Source: an uncultured bacterium (GTDB lineage Bacteria; Actinomycetota; Coriobacteriia; Coriobacteriales; Coriobacteriaceae). Taken from it: a stretch of 64,000 bases of DNA. A program made the position numbers and the translations under genes. The stretch covers positions 1 to 64,000 of the forward strand of contig CAJMLY010000001.1 of NCBI GenBank assembly GCA_905214425.1, in the 5' to 3' direction. A model generated the notes under the pieces. The model saw only the letters and a list, made by a program, of their open reading frames with translations, was not told where the DNA came from and searched no databases. Shown here piece by piece: positions 17,753-26,810 of the stretch (within the stretch, counting starts at the first letter, position 1; each line of letters starts with the position of its first letter).

Positions 17753-18922
17753 ATGTCTCTCAAATCAGATGTTAAAGATGGCTTATATGATGTCTTGGAG
17801 AACGTTAAGATTCATCGCGCTCGACAGGCAGAAATTGCAAAGTTTAAAGATCCCAAAAGAAAATCTATTCTCAGCGATGTCGAGCTCTCTTCCGAGCAAA
17901 TGAGTGCCATCGACAAGTTTTATGTTGAGAACTATGGTAGAAAAATCCCTTACACATGGCATCGGCATAATCTTGCGATTTCTGGCAAGTTCGATGTTAG
18001 GTTTTTTCCAGAACTCCTGTTTATCCCTGAGTTTGAACGATATATGAATATGCCGGTGGCGTATGCCACCGTATTTGAGGATAAGAATCTTCTTCCATTG
18101 TTTGCCGAAAGAGCTGGGGTTAGAACTCCACGTCCAATCGTTACAAGCACGTCTGGGGTTCTTCGCAATTCCGACTTCAAAGAGATTTCCAAAGAGACAG
18201 CACTTAATTTAATTGGCAACTGTGGTGCTTGCTTTGCAAAACCGACCGTAGGGACTTGTTCGGGCGAAGGCTGCGGGTCTTATTGCTTTGCTTCCGGTGT
18301 CGATGCTGCGGCGGGTGTTACTGCTGAAGAATTATTCGAATTGCTCGGCAGTGATTTTACAGTTCAAGAAGTAATCTCATGCCATTCTTCAGTGGTTAAA
18401 TTACATCCTGAGAGCGTTAATACGCTGAGGATTATGACATACCGCTGGCAAGGCGAACTCCGTTCTTTACCTCTGCTGATGAGGATTGGTCGCGGAAAGA
18501 GTGCGGTGGATAATGCGCATGCTGGCGGCATGTTCATTGGCATTTCAAATGAAGGTTTGCTTGCACCATCGGCCCTTACTGAGTTTAATGATCGGTTCGA
18601 GAAACATCCTGACACGGGGGTTGTTTTTCAGGGATATAAGATTGCTGGTGTTCCCGGTGCTATTGATGCGGCGAAGCGCATGCATTCGTTGATGCCTCAA
18701 ATGGGCCTTATCAGTTGGGACTTTACCATCGGGGAAGATGGCGCGCCGATTGTTATTGAAGCCAATATTAGGGGAGGCTCTATTTGGCTTTCCCAGATGG
18801 CGAATAGCATTCCAGGGTTTGGTGACGCAACGGCGGAAATACTTCAGTGGCTTCGTTTCATGAACAATTTGGCTCCTCACGAGCGGCTTAAATATAAATT
18901 CGGTTACAAAGAATTGGGGTAG
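17753..18922 (+). CDS. Sugar-transfer-associated ATP-grasp protein
   Basis: This 389-residue protein has the ATP-grasp features FAKPTVGTCSGEGC, FTVQEVISCH, HPESVNTLRIMTY, DNAHAGGMFIGI and WDFTIGEDGAPIVIEANIRGG, matching the ATPgrasp_ST family found in glycan operons. It is a second ATP-grasp enzyme in this operon, distinct in sequence from the TupA-like one at 15693. Family members may attach an amino acid or similar carboxylate; no substrate is known. A SAM-like or sugar domain is not visible. Confidence 0.82.
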   Translation: MSLKSDVKDGLYDVLENVKIHRARQAEIAKFKDPKRKSILSDVELSSEQMSAIDKFYVENYGRKIPYTWHRHNLAISGKFDVRFFPELLFIPEFERYMNMPVAYATVFEDKNLLPLFAERAGVRTPRPIVTSTSGVLRNSDFKEISKETALNLIGNCGACFAKPTVGTCSGEGCGSYCFASGVDAAAGVTAEELFELLGSDFTVQEVISCHSSVVKLHPESVNTLRIMTYRWQGELRSLPLLMRIGRGKSAVDNAHAGGMFIGISNEGLLAPSALTEFNDRFEKHPDTGVVFQGYKIAGVPGAIDAAKRMHSLMPQMGLISWDFTIGEDGAPIVIEANIRGGSIWLSQMANSIPGFGDATAEILQWLRFMNNLAPHERLKYKFGYKELG

Positions 18923-18931
18923 TTGCCGCCT

Positions 18932-19918
18932 ATGAAAGGCAAAGTATCGATAATTATTCCCGCATTTAATGTTGAGAATTATATCGGGCGCGGTGTCTCT
19001 TCCGCTCTTTCCCAGACGTATGAGGACATTGAGGTTGTCGTTGTCGACGACGGGTCGTCTGATGGCACATGGAGTGTTCTCCAGACGTATTCTGCTGATT
19101 CAAGAGTGGTGCTTTCACGCCAAGAAAACTCCGGTGTCTCTCGCGCGCGCAACCATGCGCTGAATCTTGCGACTGGTGACTATGTTATCTTTCTCGACTC
19201 TGATGACTGGCTTGAACCTGAAGCATGTGAGCAGATGATGCGGATGCAAAGCCTTAAACCGGGCGCTCTAATTGCTGCAGATGCAAATTTTGTTTCTGTG
19301 GTTAACGGTTTGGAGGTTTGCGGCAATCAGATTGTCGACATGTCCATTGAGGACCTATCCTCCGATGCCGCTATTCTCCGCTTTGGAGTTTACAATTCGA
19401 TACATATCGGCAGTTCCTGCTATAAACTTTTTTCTCGTGAGTTAATTGAACGGTGCGGCATAAGGTTTGATGAGCGGATTGCCCATACCGAGGATGGTCT
19501 TTTTGTATTTAACTATCTTAAGGAATGTCGCGGCCTTCACTATGAGCCCCTTGCGTTGTGGAATATTTTGGATCGCCCTGGAAGCGCTACCACCAGCGGC
19601 TTCAATCATAGTTTGCTAAGCTCTCTCGATGCTATTGATCAGATGATTGGTTATCCAGGGAACAGTCCTGAGATCGTTAGTCATCTTCGTCATTTCAAGG
19701 TTCATGAGGCTTTGAGGATTCTTGGAATGGGTGTCGATTCGGGCCAAATGAGCTCGAACGAGGAAGATCGACTATATAACGCTATTAGGTTTACCGAGTG
19801 TGACAGTTCTCAGCTAAGTGGTGTCGATAGGGTGCGTAGAGCGATGTATCTCAACGCTCCACGAATTGTTTCGAGGGCATTTAATTCAACATTGCGTGCC
19901 GTAAAGAAGAGGAAATGA
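18932..19918 (+). CDS. Glycosyltransferase, GT2 family
   Basis: This 328-residue GT-A enzyme has SIIIPAFNVENYIGRGVSSAL, VVVVDDGSSDGTW and the metal-binding DSDDW, followed by an RFDERIAHTEDGLF segment typical of capsule GT2 enzymes, where the ED likely acts as catalytic base. The ATG at 18932 is preceded by GGGG; TTG at 18923 is an alternative. It overlaps the next gene by four bases, so they are translationally coupled. Confidence 0.9.
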   Translation: MKGKVSIIIPAFNVENYIGRGVSSALSQTYEDIEVVVVDDGSSDGTWSVLQTYSADSRVVLSRQENSGVSRARNHALNLATGDYVIFLDSDDWLEPEACEQMMRMQSLKPGALIAADANFVSVVNGLEVCGNQIVDMSIEDLSSDAAILRFGVYNSIHIGSSCYKLFSRELIERCGIRFDERIAHTEDGLFVFNYLKECRGLHYEPLALWNILDRPGSATTSGFNHSLLSSLDAIDQMIGYPGNSPEIVSHLRHFKVHEALRILGMGVDSGQMSSNEEDRLYNAIRFTECDSSQLSGVDRVRRAMYLNAPRIVSRAFNSTLRAVKKRK

Positions 19919-21126
19919 GAATGACTCAGCAAGAACAGTCGGGAAGGGCTGATAGGGCACCAGAAATCATCTCTCTGGGTGATTCCTGCTGTGGATGCGG
20001 CGCCTGTTCTGCCAAATGCCCGAAGGGATGTCTTTCGATGACGCCGGACGAGGTGGGCTTCTTAAGGCCCAGCTTCAATTCCGACCTATGTATCGGGTGT
20101 GGTGCTTGTGACTCGACTTGCCCCGTATTAAGTCGCAATCCCGTTGTCGAGCCTGTTGAAGTGTCTTGGGCTAAGTCTCTTTCAAGTGATGTTCTCCAGC
20201 AATCATCGTCTGGAGGGCTCTTTGGTGTGCTTGCCGATGCTGCTATTAAGTCCGATGGCGTTGTCGTTGGGGCTTCTTTCCAGGAGCACTGCCATACGGT
20301 TCGACATGAGTGTGCTACTGATTTAGAGGATCTTAAAAGACTCCAACGATCAAAATATGTTCAAAGCGAGATCCCTGCTTCTCTTTATCGAGAGGTCAAG
20401 GAATATCTTCTGGCGAAACGCTTAGTTTTCTTTACGGGCACTGCTTGTCAGGTTTCCGGCATGAGGAACTATCTGGGCAAGCTAGCAGATTCCGCTTTCT
20501 TTATTTCTGCTGACGTTATCTGCCACGGCGCCCCATCGCCTCTGCTCTGGAGAAAATGGATTGAATTCCAGTCTTCTGCCCAAAACTCTGAAATTGATGA
20601 TGTCAATTTCCGGAGTAAGACGACCGGATGGTCGTCTTACTCCGTCCTTTACTACGCAAGGACGGAGAAAGACGATTGCCGCGTCACCGGCGGACGTTAT
20701 GGCGACGATTGGTATATGAGAGCATTTTTGGATAACGCGTCATTACGTTCTTCATGTTTTGATTGTCCGGCAAAGCGCTCATGTGGCTCTGATTTAACTC
20801 TTGGCGATTTTTGGGGATTCCCCTCCATTCATCCCGAAGTTGATTCCTCTATGGGGGTCTCTGCCGTTCTGTGCAATACCGATAAAGGCAAGAAATGGTT
20901 CGAAAGAGTATCGCCTAAGCTCGAAATAGGGCCTTCTAGCTATGACGAGGTGATTGGCGGGAATCCTGCGCTTGCCGCTTCAGTGGCTCCTCATCCTCAA
21001 AGATGCAAATTTATGCATGCTCTTGCCAAAGGGGCGAGTATCAAGGAGCTTTCTTCGAGGTGGAGCTTCACGGATACATTTTTTATTCGTTTGAGACGAA
21101 AGCTCAAGCGAATGCTCGGCAATTAG
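19915..21126 (+). CDS. F420-hydrogenase beta-like iron-sulfur protein of a glycan operon
   Basis: This 403-residue protein has two ferredoxin-type 4Fe-4S motifs near the N terminus (CCGCGACSAKCPKG and CIGCGACDSTCPV), then the FrhB/FdhB core with SSSGGLFGVLAD, GTACQVSGMRNYL, DVICHGAPSPLLW and the Cys-rich CFDCPAKRSC. The family is named for F420 hydrogenase, but copies in capsule loci sit beside pyruvyl transferase and GT2 genes, as here, and probably serve as flavin/iron-sulfur reductases for a sugar precursor. The true substrate is unknown. The start overlaps the upstream stop (ATGA). Confidence 0.85.
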   Translation: MRMTQQEQSGRADRAPEIISLGDSCCGCGACSAKCPKGCLSMTPDEVGFLRPSFNSDLCIGCGACDSTCPVLSRNPVVEPVEVSWAKSLSSDVLQQSSSGGLFGVLADAAIKSDGVVVGASFQEHCHTVRHECATDLEDLKRLQRSKYVQSEIPASLYREVKEYLLAKRLVFFTGTACQVSGMRNYLGKLADSAFFISADVICHGAPSPLLWRKWIEFQSSAQNSEIDDVNFRSKTTGWSSYSVLYYARTEKDDCRVTGGRYGDDWYMRAFLDNASLRSSCFDCPAKRSCGSDLTLGDFWGFPSIHPEVDSSMGVSAVLCNTDKGKKWFERVSPKLEIGPSSYDEVIGGNPALAASVAPHPQRCKFMHALAKGASIKELSSRWSFTDTFFIRLRRKLKRMLGN

Positions 21127-21166
21127 GCTGCATGCGTTGTAATCGCTATATGGTTTGGATGGGCAG

Positions 21167-22591
21167 ATGACTGCAGAAAGTAAATATAAGAAATTAGTTA
21201 AGAACTCTGTGGTTTTCTTTATTGGGAACCTAGGTAGCAAGGTTATCACCTTTCTCATTGTTCCCTTTTATACTTATTATTTAACGACCGCAGAGTATGG
21301 CACAGCTGACCTTGTTACCACTACGGTCAATTTGCTCGTTCCATTTGCTATGGTTGGTATGAACGAAGCTGTTCTTCGATTCACGGTCTCAAAGGAAGTC
21401 GACGTTAAGACCATTGCGTCGAATTCGCTTCTTGTTGTTATCGCTGGCTGGCTTATTTGCTGGCTACTGTTCCCGTTGTTTCGCATGTTCAGCGTTATTG
21501 GTGATAACGTCGTTTATTTCTTGCTCTTACTTTGCTTGACCAGCTTCAACTATGTATTCATGCAGCTTCTTCGCGGGATCGGTAAATCAAAGGCATTTGC
21601 TGCTAATGGAGTGGTCATTACATTTGTTACCGCCTTTTCGAATGTACTTGCACTTGCGGTATGGCATCTAGGTGTTGGCGGATACCTTGCTTCTATGGTC
21701 GTAGCGCAATTCATCGGTGCTTTGCATATCATCGTTTCCTGTAGACTTTGGAATTACCTATCGTTCTCCAGCTTAAATAGACATGCGCTAAATGCCATGT
21801 TGACCTACTGCATACCTCTAATTCCGAACTCGCTTATGTGGTGGATTATGTCGGCTTCTGATAGGTATGTAATACTGTTCTTTATTGGCGCCAGCGCAAA
21901 CGGTATCTACAACGTTGCCCAGAAGATCCCCCAAATCGTGAACATCGTCTACAATATCTTCATGCAGGCATGGCAGATTTCGGCAATTGAAGAACGAGAA
22001 TCTGCGGATAATGCTAGGTTTCAGTCGACGGTCTTTCGCTATATCTTTGTGGTTCTTGCTGTGGCATCGTCTCTTATCGCTGCGTCTGCCTACCCCGTCT
22101 ACACGTTCCTCATGAGTTCGTCGTATGAAGGCTCGTGGCAGCCAGTTGCTATGCTATCGCTTGCCAATCTCTTTTCCTGCGTTGCCGCTTTCTTTGGAAC
22201 AACGTATGTCGTTACTAAAGAGAGCAAGAAGGCCTTCTCTACAACTGCTATTGGCGCAATCGTTAACATAGCGCTCACTTTGCTTCTTGTTCCGGTGTGT
22301 GGAATTTTGGGCGCTGCTGGCGCTACTGCCGTTAGCTATGCTGTTATCGCTGCGGTGCGTGCGCGTGATACACGTAAGTTTATTAAACTTGATTTTTACA
22401 GGGGAGAGATTGCTGCCAGCTTTGTTTTGATTGGCGCCCAAGTGGCTTTGTCTTTCGCACCGTTCTCCCCTGGCATTCTAATTGCAGAGTTTCTGCTTTT
22501 CTTTGCCCTTCTATTCGTTCTTAGGAATGGTCTCTTAGACATTGCTTGCAAGGGCATAAAGGTAGTTGGAAATCGTAGGCGATCTGCTTAA
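21167..22591 (+). CDS. Wzx-type polysaccharide flippase
   Basis: This 474-residue protein of the MOP superfamily has about fourteen membrane segments, opening with SVVFFIGNLGSKVITFLIVPFY and EYGTADLVTT, the usual start of Wzx/RfbX proteins. It would move lipid-linked repeat units across the membrane to the Wzy polymerase encoded at 14409. GGATGGG precedes the ATG at 21167; an in-frame TTG at 21155 is not supported. It is the last clear gene of the operon. Confidence 0.9.
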   Translation: MTAESKYKKLVKNSVVFFIGNLGSKVITFLIVPFYTYYLTTAEYGTADLVTTTVNLLVPFAMVGMNEAVLRFTVSKEVDVKTIASNSLLVVIAGWLICWLLFPLFRMFSVIGDNVVYFLLLLCLTSFNYVFMQLLRGIGKSKAFAANGVVITFVTAFSNVLALAVWHLGVGGYLASMVVAQFIGALHIIVSCRLWNYLSFSSLNRHALNAMLTYCIPLIPNSLMWWIMSASDRYVILFFIGASANGIYNVAQKIPQIVNIVYNIFMQAWQISAIEERESADNARFQSTVFRYIFVVLAVASSLIAASAYPVYTFLMSSSYEGSWQPVAMLSLANLFSCVAAFFGTTYVVTKESKKAFSTTAIGAIVNIALTLLLVPVCGILGAAGATAVSYAVIAAVRARDTRKFIKLDFYRGEIAASFVLIGAQVALSFAPFSPGILIAEFLLFFALLFVLRNGLLDIACKGIKVVGNRRRSA

Positions 22592-22603
22592 GTGGTTGCT
22601 TGA

Positions 22604-22771
22604 ATAATCAACGATGCCAATTACAAGCTGATTGTTGTCCATGAGATAAATGACGGCATCTTGGACGACAAGCGTGTGTTTACATTAGGAGTGTCGGTGG
22701 GGGCCAACGCTCATTTTTCAGCTATCAGGTCTTTTTGTTGCCCGATGGACTATGTTCCGAGGGTATTCTAA
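22604..22771 (+). pseudogene. Possible gene remnant without start codon
   Basis: A 55-codon open stretch with no early start codon reads like protein (it includes NYKLIVVHEINDGILDDKR) but matches no family I recognise. It lies in the 318-base gap after wzx. A hairpin at 22689-22712 falls inside it. It may be the tail of a gene lost when the operon end and the island were joined, or chance. Confidence 0.25.
22689..22718 (+). terminator. Possible terminator of the glycan operon
   Basis: GAGTGTCGG can pair with CCAACGCTC (one G-U pair, one mismatch) around a TGGGGG loop, followed by ATTTTT. It lies about 100 bases after the wzx stop. Confidence 0.45.
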
Positions 22772-22909
22772 CTATCGACCGAGTCAATCCCTGCAGCGGG
22801 ACGTCGGCAATCATTTTTCTTAAATTGAGTAACGTGCTTACTGTTTTACTTCCAACGCTATGAGTCCGCGCCACTTGTTATTCTATGGTTCGATTTGATT
22901 GGAGGTTCT

Positions 22910-25573
22910 ATGGATACTAATGAGATGGGTGCCGAGGTTATTGATCGTGACTGCATTGAAGTGTTTGTTAGCTCTTCGATGCGAGATGAGGATACTTTTT
23001 GCTGGCGTCAGCTGAGGGACGAGTTGAATAATGCCCTTCTGAAATCGGATATCTTTAAACCCTTCGCTATCGAGTTCCATGCGAGCACTGAACCATCATC
23101 GTCCTATTATCTTAATCGCTTGGCGCAGAGCGATATAGTAATTGGAATAATACGATCTGAATTGAGACCAGGGACTAGCAAAGAGCTCCATCGTGCCATT
23201 CTGCTCAGAAAACCACTCATTCTCGTTAAGCTTAAATCTGATACTTCGCCGGATATTGAATCTCTGTTTCGCTATGCTAGGGAAATGGATGCGTGCACGT
23301 ATGTCGAATTACCGAGCGATTCAGATCTCGTTCCTTACTTGATGACCCAGCTTAACAATGTGATGGTCGACTTGTTTCATACTCGACGTTTTGAAATTGA
23401 AAACGGTAGTGCGGCTGTTCTTACTGATATTTCTCCAGTCTCTATCCCCGAAGATGTTCTGGATGCTTTTGGCGTTTCCGTTGCTATGGTTTCAAAAAAA
23501 TATAACTACCATGCTGATTGGCTTGAGAGAAAGACTGACAATCCTTATCTTTTCTTTCTTGGTGAGAAGGCGGTTGAGTGGTTACTTTATGGCACCTCCT
23601 TTTCGATTGCCGCATTCAAGACTAGCATTCTAGAGGCCATGAAGGACAGCGGCATTCCCAGAGATACCCTTTCGCTTAGGCTTGACGCTCTCGACGCTTC
23701 TCTTGAAGGTCGCTATTCTGAGTGTTATGAATGTCTCCAACTAGCCTGTGATTCAATCGAATCGAAAGACTGTTGGGCTTATGGAAATTGTTTAATTGAC
23801 AAGCGGACTGTCGCTGGCTTGCTTTCCGAATATGGATTTGGCGCTCAGTTGACAATTCAGAAAAAAATCGATGCGCTTTCCGCTCCATCCTACATTCCCC
23901 TTGCGCTTAAGTTTGAAGAGGAGGTGGGAACCGCTATCCTAAACGCTTCGAGAGAGGCGAAGTCAATTAATCCTTACACAACGATTCGACATGATGCCAG
24001 CCTTGCTTCCGTCATGTCAAGCATAACGTGTTTGTTATTTAGTTCAATATTATGCGGAAGCATATCGGGCGCCCTCTATTCTCGCAGTTTGCTTGCTAAT
24101 TCGCTTATCGACTACGCCTCTATTTACAATCGGCCTGAACTTGAGCTTGAGGGAATTAAGCTGCTTGTTCTTCAGGGAGATGCTAAGGGCTTTGAGAAAA
24201 GGTTTGCATATAAGAGCGATGGCTTAAGGTCCTACCTTCCGTCGTGTGCCGAGGAGCTGTGGCGTCTGACTTCTTTAACGGCTCAGGCACGTCGTCCGAG
24301 TATAAGTGCCGCCGTCATTAAGGAGTGCGCGCCTTATTTTTCGGATGATACTATTTGCGATGCTTGGAGTGCGTTAAGCGCTGTAGATGATTTTCGACAA
24401 TCTGCATCAAGGTGGATTAAAGCGATCGACATGATCAAGATGCGGGTTGATGAGAAGTCACTTGTTGATCTACTTTGCCAGATTGTCGATCAACATTTAT
24501 ATAGCGTCGCTTCTGATGTGTCGAACGTTTTTGGCGGAATGGATTTAGATAAAATCGACAATGGTCTCGTTGATCAACTGGGCCGTAGCCTTAAATCGAA
24601 TTCCGATGAACTGCTTAAATTCAATTTCTCTGCTGGCGTATTCGGATATGTTGAGAAGTGTTGGGGCTATTCTATTCTGAGTGAGGAACAAGTGGAGCAC
24701 CTACCCGCTGTTGAGCGAGGTTGTTATTCTGACAATAAGGTTGCTGCATGCAATGCGGAGACGGCTTGTATCGATGAATTGCTCAGGCAATTCGACTTGA
24801 ATAATCGTTCTGATTTTCACTCTGGGTTTTCCGTTTGTCCTTCTTCTCTGTTATGCCGGTCGCTTGATGATGAGTCTTCTGAGTCATTTAGCGCATCCTT
24901 GGCTCGCGTGCTAGAGCATTGCCTTAAAGAGCTTCCAACATATCAAGGATCGCCTTGCTCTGCAGGAGAGGCTATGGCCGTATTAAATAAGTTTGCATGC
25001 CGTTGCGCGCGTGATGGAAAGGCGCTGCCCGACGGTTGGACGGATTTGATTTCTGAGCTTCCGGATGAGTGGCGAGTAGACCCGGTTTTTAGAGATCCTG
25101 CTTCAATGGATTCATGTGCATGGTCTGTAAGGTGTTTGGCTCTAAAAGTGGTTGCTGGCCTTGCAAGGGATATAGAGTTCCTAACGCTTGGCATTAAATT
25201 TGAAACACTTACTGCCGCTGGGCAGCGTGCGTTCCTGGAAGTACTTGAGCAGTTGATTGTTTGTAATGCTATCTGCGATCAGTACTGTGACGTTGTTTCT
25301 GCAATCATTTCGAGCATTTTGCTAAGTGAAGACTCTGCCGTGCGCGCGGCATTACTTGCTAGCATTGCTGCGGGTTATCGCAAGTGGGGGTCATGTTCTT
25401 TTAGCGATTTGGCGTTTCAGTCGTTACACGACGTTTCCTCAAGTGTTGCATTTAAACTTGTGCGCCTATGCAAAGAGGGGAAGTTTGATGATGCTATTCT
25501 CGAGCAAAAGCTCCTCAATGAGCTCTCAAATGATTCCAACTGGTTTATTCGCTGGCATGTTGCGAATGACTAG
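22910..25573 (+). CDS. Large DUF4062-domain protein, putative defence or stress sensor
   Basis: This protein has 887 residues. The N-terminal region (about 16-130) reads IEVFVSSSMRDED, then FHASTEPSSSYYLNRLAQSDIVIGII and GTSKELHRAI. This is the DUF4062 pattern, a TIR/deoxyribosyltransferase-like fold seen at the front of STAND and other defence-associated proteins. The remaining 750 residues are helical with no P-loop or other motif I recognise, perhaps repeat-like (HEAT/TPR-like). There are no membrane segments or signal peptide. GGAGG precedes ATG 22910 by five bases. It is monocistronic, with a terminator at 25652. Codon use is AT-richer than the core. Defence is inferred from the domain and the neighbours at 25914 and 30221. 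Confidence 0.7.
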   Translation: MDTNEMGAEVIDRDCIEVFVSSSMRDEDTFCWRQLRDELNNALLKSDIFKPFAIEFHASTEPSSSYYLNRLAQSDIVIGIIRSELRPGTSKELHRAILLRKPLILVKLKSDTSPDIESLFRYAREMDACTYVELPSDSDLVPYLMTQLNNVMVDLFHTRRFEIENGSAAVLTDISPVSIPEDVLDAFGVSVAMVSKKYNYHADWLERKTDNPYLFFLGEKAVEWLLYGTSFSIAAFKTSILEAMKDSGIPRDTLSLRLDALDASLEGRYSECYECLQLACDSIESKDCWAYGNCLIDKRTVAGLLSEYGFGAQLTIQKKIDALSAPSYIPLALKFEEEVGTAILNASREAKSINPYTTIRHDASLASVMSSITCLLFSSILCGSISGALYSRSLLANSLIDYASIYNRPELELEGIKLLVLQGDAKGFEKRFAYKSDGLRSYLPSCAEELWRLTSLTAQARRPSISAAVIKECAPYFSDDTICDAWSALSAVDDFRQSASRWIKAIDMIKMRVDEKSLVDLLCQIVDQHLYSVASDVSNVFGGMDLDKIDNGLVDQLGRSLKSNSDELLKFNFSAGVFGYVEKCWGYSILSEEQVEHLPAVERGCYSDNKVAACNAETACIDELLRQFDLNNRSDFHSGFSVCPSSLLCRSLDDESSESFSASLARVLEHCLKELPTYQGSPCSAGEAMAVLNKFACRCARDGKALPDGWTDLISELPDEWRVDPVFRDPASMDSCAWSVRCLALKVVAGLARDIEFLTLGIKFETLTAAGQRAFLEVLEQLIVCNAICDQYCDVVSAIISSILLSEDSAVRAALLASIAAGYRKWGSCSFSDLAFQSLHDVSSSVAFKLVRLCKEGKFDDAILEQKLLNELSNDSNWFIRWHVAND

Positions 25574-25614
25574 ATTGTGGCAGCCCGCCTGATCATTTGT
25601 TTGTTTTTACATCC

Positions 25615-25648
25615 CTGAATATCGCGAGACGGTACCGCCGATATTGCG
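25615..25648. repeat. 34-bp repeat, copy 1
   Basis: This copy matches 26743-26776 at 27 of 34 positions in the same orientation. It contains AATATCG and CGATATT as inverted halves around GGTACC. The two copies flank the gene at 25914-26720. Confidence 0.5.
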
Positions 25649-25651
25649 TTT

Positions 25652-25687
25652 GAGCACCGGAGCCAACGTGAGCCTCGGTGCTCTTTT
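25652..25687 (+). terminator. Terminator after the DUF4062 gene
   Basis: GAGCACCGGAG pairs with CTCGGTGCTC (one bulged G) around an eleven-base loop, followed by TTTT. It lies 79 bases after the stop codon. The rest of the 25574-25913 gap shows only the repeat copy at 25615-25648 and no credible gene. Confidence 0.85.
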
Positions 25688-25913
25688 CTTGCCAGGCCTG
25701 ATTGACTTGGATCGATTTCGGTGCTTATTTGATGCCATCGGCAAATCTTCCAGTGCTGACGTATGTCGGCATGCCGGCGGTATGTCGCCGATATGGGGAA
25801 GATTTAGCTGCTTGTCAGATTTAATTTCGTTGCTTTCAGACGGGATATAATTCTAATGGTTGTTATTTTCAGGCGCTTTAGTGAGCCTTGTTTGTATATA
25901 GGGTGTGTAGTAA

Positions 25914-26720
25914 ATGCTGTTCAACTTAATTGTTCGTGCAAATGAGGCACAGCCCATGTTGACTTCTAGGATGTTCGAGGGAACTCCCGAGCAGTTCGCA
26001 AGCGCCTATAGAACAGCTACCGGCTTTGACTTTAATGCCCTCGCTCAGCTTCCGGCTATTATGACACGTGAATTTGAATCGGATGATTTGAGTGCCGTTG
26101 CCACACTTGGATATATGGATACCCCGTCTATCAACCCTGCGATCTCTAAGCCAGTTCTACGGTTTCCATCGCAGGCATTGTTGGACCTGGGTCTTCTTGA
26201 CGAGAACTGCTGGCAAAATAAACGTACTCATTGGAGACTTTGCGAAGGAGATCCTTTTCGCCTGTTTTCAAAGTTTCTAGATGGCCGTCCCTTGCCGGTC
26301 GAACCTGAAAGGTCTAGTGCGTATGACCCAAATCTAATTGCTGTCATGATGCCATTCACTGATGATCCTTCAATAGATCCTGTATATTCAGCGTTGGTCG
26401 AAGGCTCTAAGAGGGCGGGCAAGAAATGTAAACGTGTGGACGAGATATTGACCCCCACAGATATTACGGAAGACATATTTAAATTGATTGCGTCTAGCTC
26501 TTCGGTAATTGCGGACATTACTGGTCTGAATTCAAACGTTATGTTCGAAATGGGCTACGCGATTGGAATGGGCAAGCAGACCGTTTTGATATGTCAGGGT
26601 GATATTCCCCAACTGCCTTTTGATGTCAGCCACAGGAGGGTATTTAGCTATAAGCGCGATAAGGACGGATTGGCGATTCTTTCAGACAGGATTTTCAAAA
26701 TCTTGACGAATGCTCAGTGA
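25914..26720 (+). CDS. Protein with C-terminal deoxyribosyltransferase/TIR-like domain
   Basis: This protein has 268 residues. The C-terminal half (about 137-268) has the pattern IAVMMPFTDD, VYSALVEGSKRAGKKCKRVD, SSSVIADITGLNSNVMFEMGYAIGMGKQTVLI, then PFDVSHRRVFSY. This is the nucleoside 2-deoxyribosyltransferase-like/TIR-like fold common in defence and nucleotide-signalling proteins. The conserved E in FEMGYA is the position of the catalytic Glu in such folds. The N-terminal 130 residues are unfamiliar. The start has only a modest ribosome site (AGGGTG). It lies alone between two 34-bp repeat copies. An NAD- or nucleotide-hydrolysing effector role is inferred. Confidence 0.65.
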   Translation: MLFNLIVRANEAQPMLTSRMFEGTPEQFASAYRTATGFDFNALAQLPAIMTREFESDDLSAVATLGYMDTPSINPAISKPVLRFPSQALLDLGLLDENCWQNKRTHWRLCEGDPFRLFSKFLDGRPLPVEPERSSAYDPNLIAVMMPFTDDPSIDPVYSALVEGSKRAGKKCKRVDEILTPTDITEDIFKLIASSSSVIADITGLNSNVMFEMGYAIGMGKQTVLICQGDIPQLPFDVSHRRVFSYKRDKDGLAILSDRIFKILTNAQ

Positions 26721-26742
26721 GTGTTTGCCCGTTTGACCATTG

Positions 26743-26776
26743 CTGAATATCACGAATCGGTACTACCAGTATTGCG
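26743..26776. repeat. 34-bp repeat, copy 2
   Basis: Direct-repeat partner of 25615-25648 (27 of 34 identical), 1128 bases apart. Together they bracket the gene at 25914-26720 and could mark its insertion or allow its loss by recombination. Confidence 0.5.
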
Positions 26777-26810
26777 CATGGGTCCCGGTGCCTGTTGCAA
26801 GTTGCCGGTC

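Noticed and set aside
25644..25850. 68-codon frame after the DUF4062 gene
   Set aside because: It starts inside the repeat, runs through the terminator hairpin and shows no protein-like pattern.
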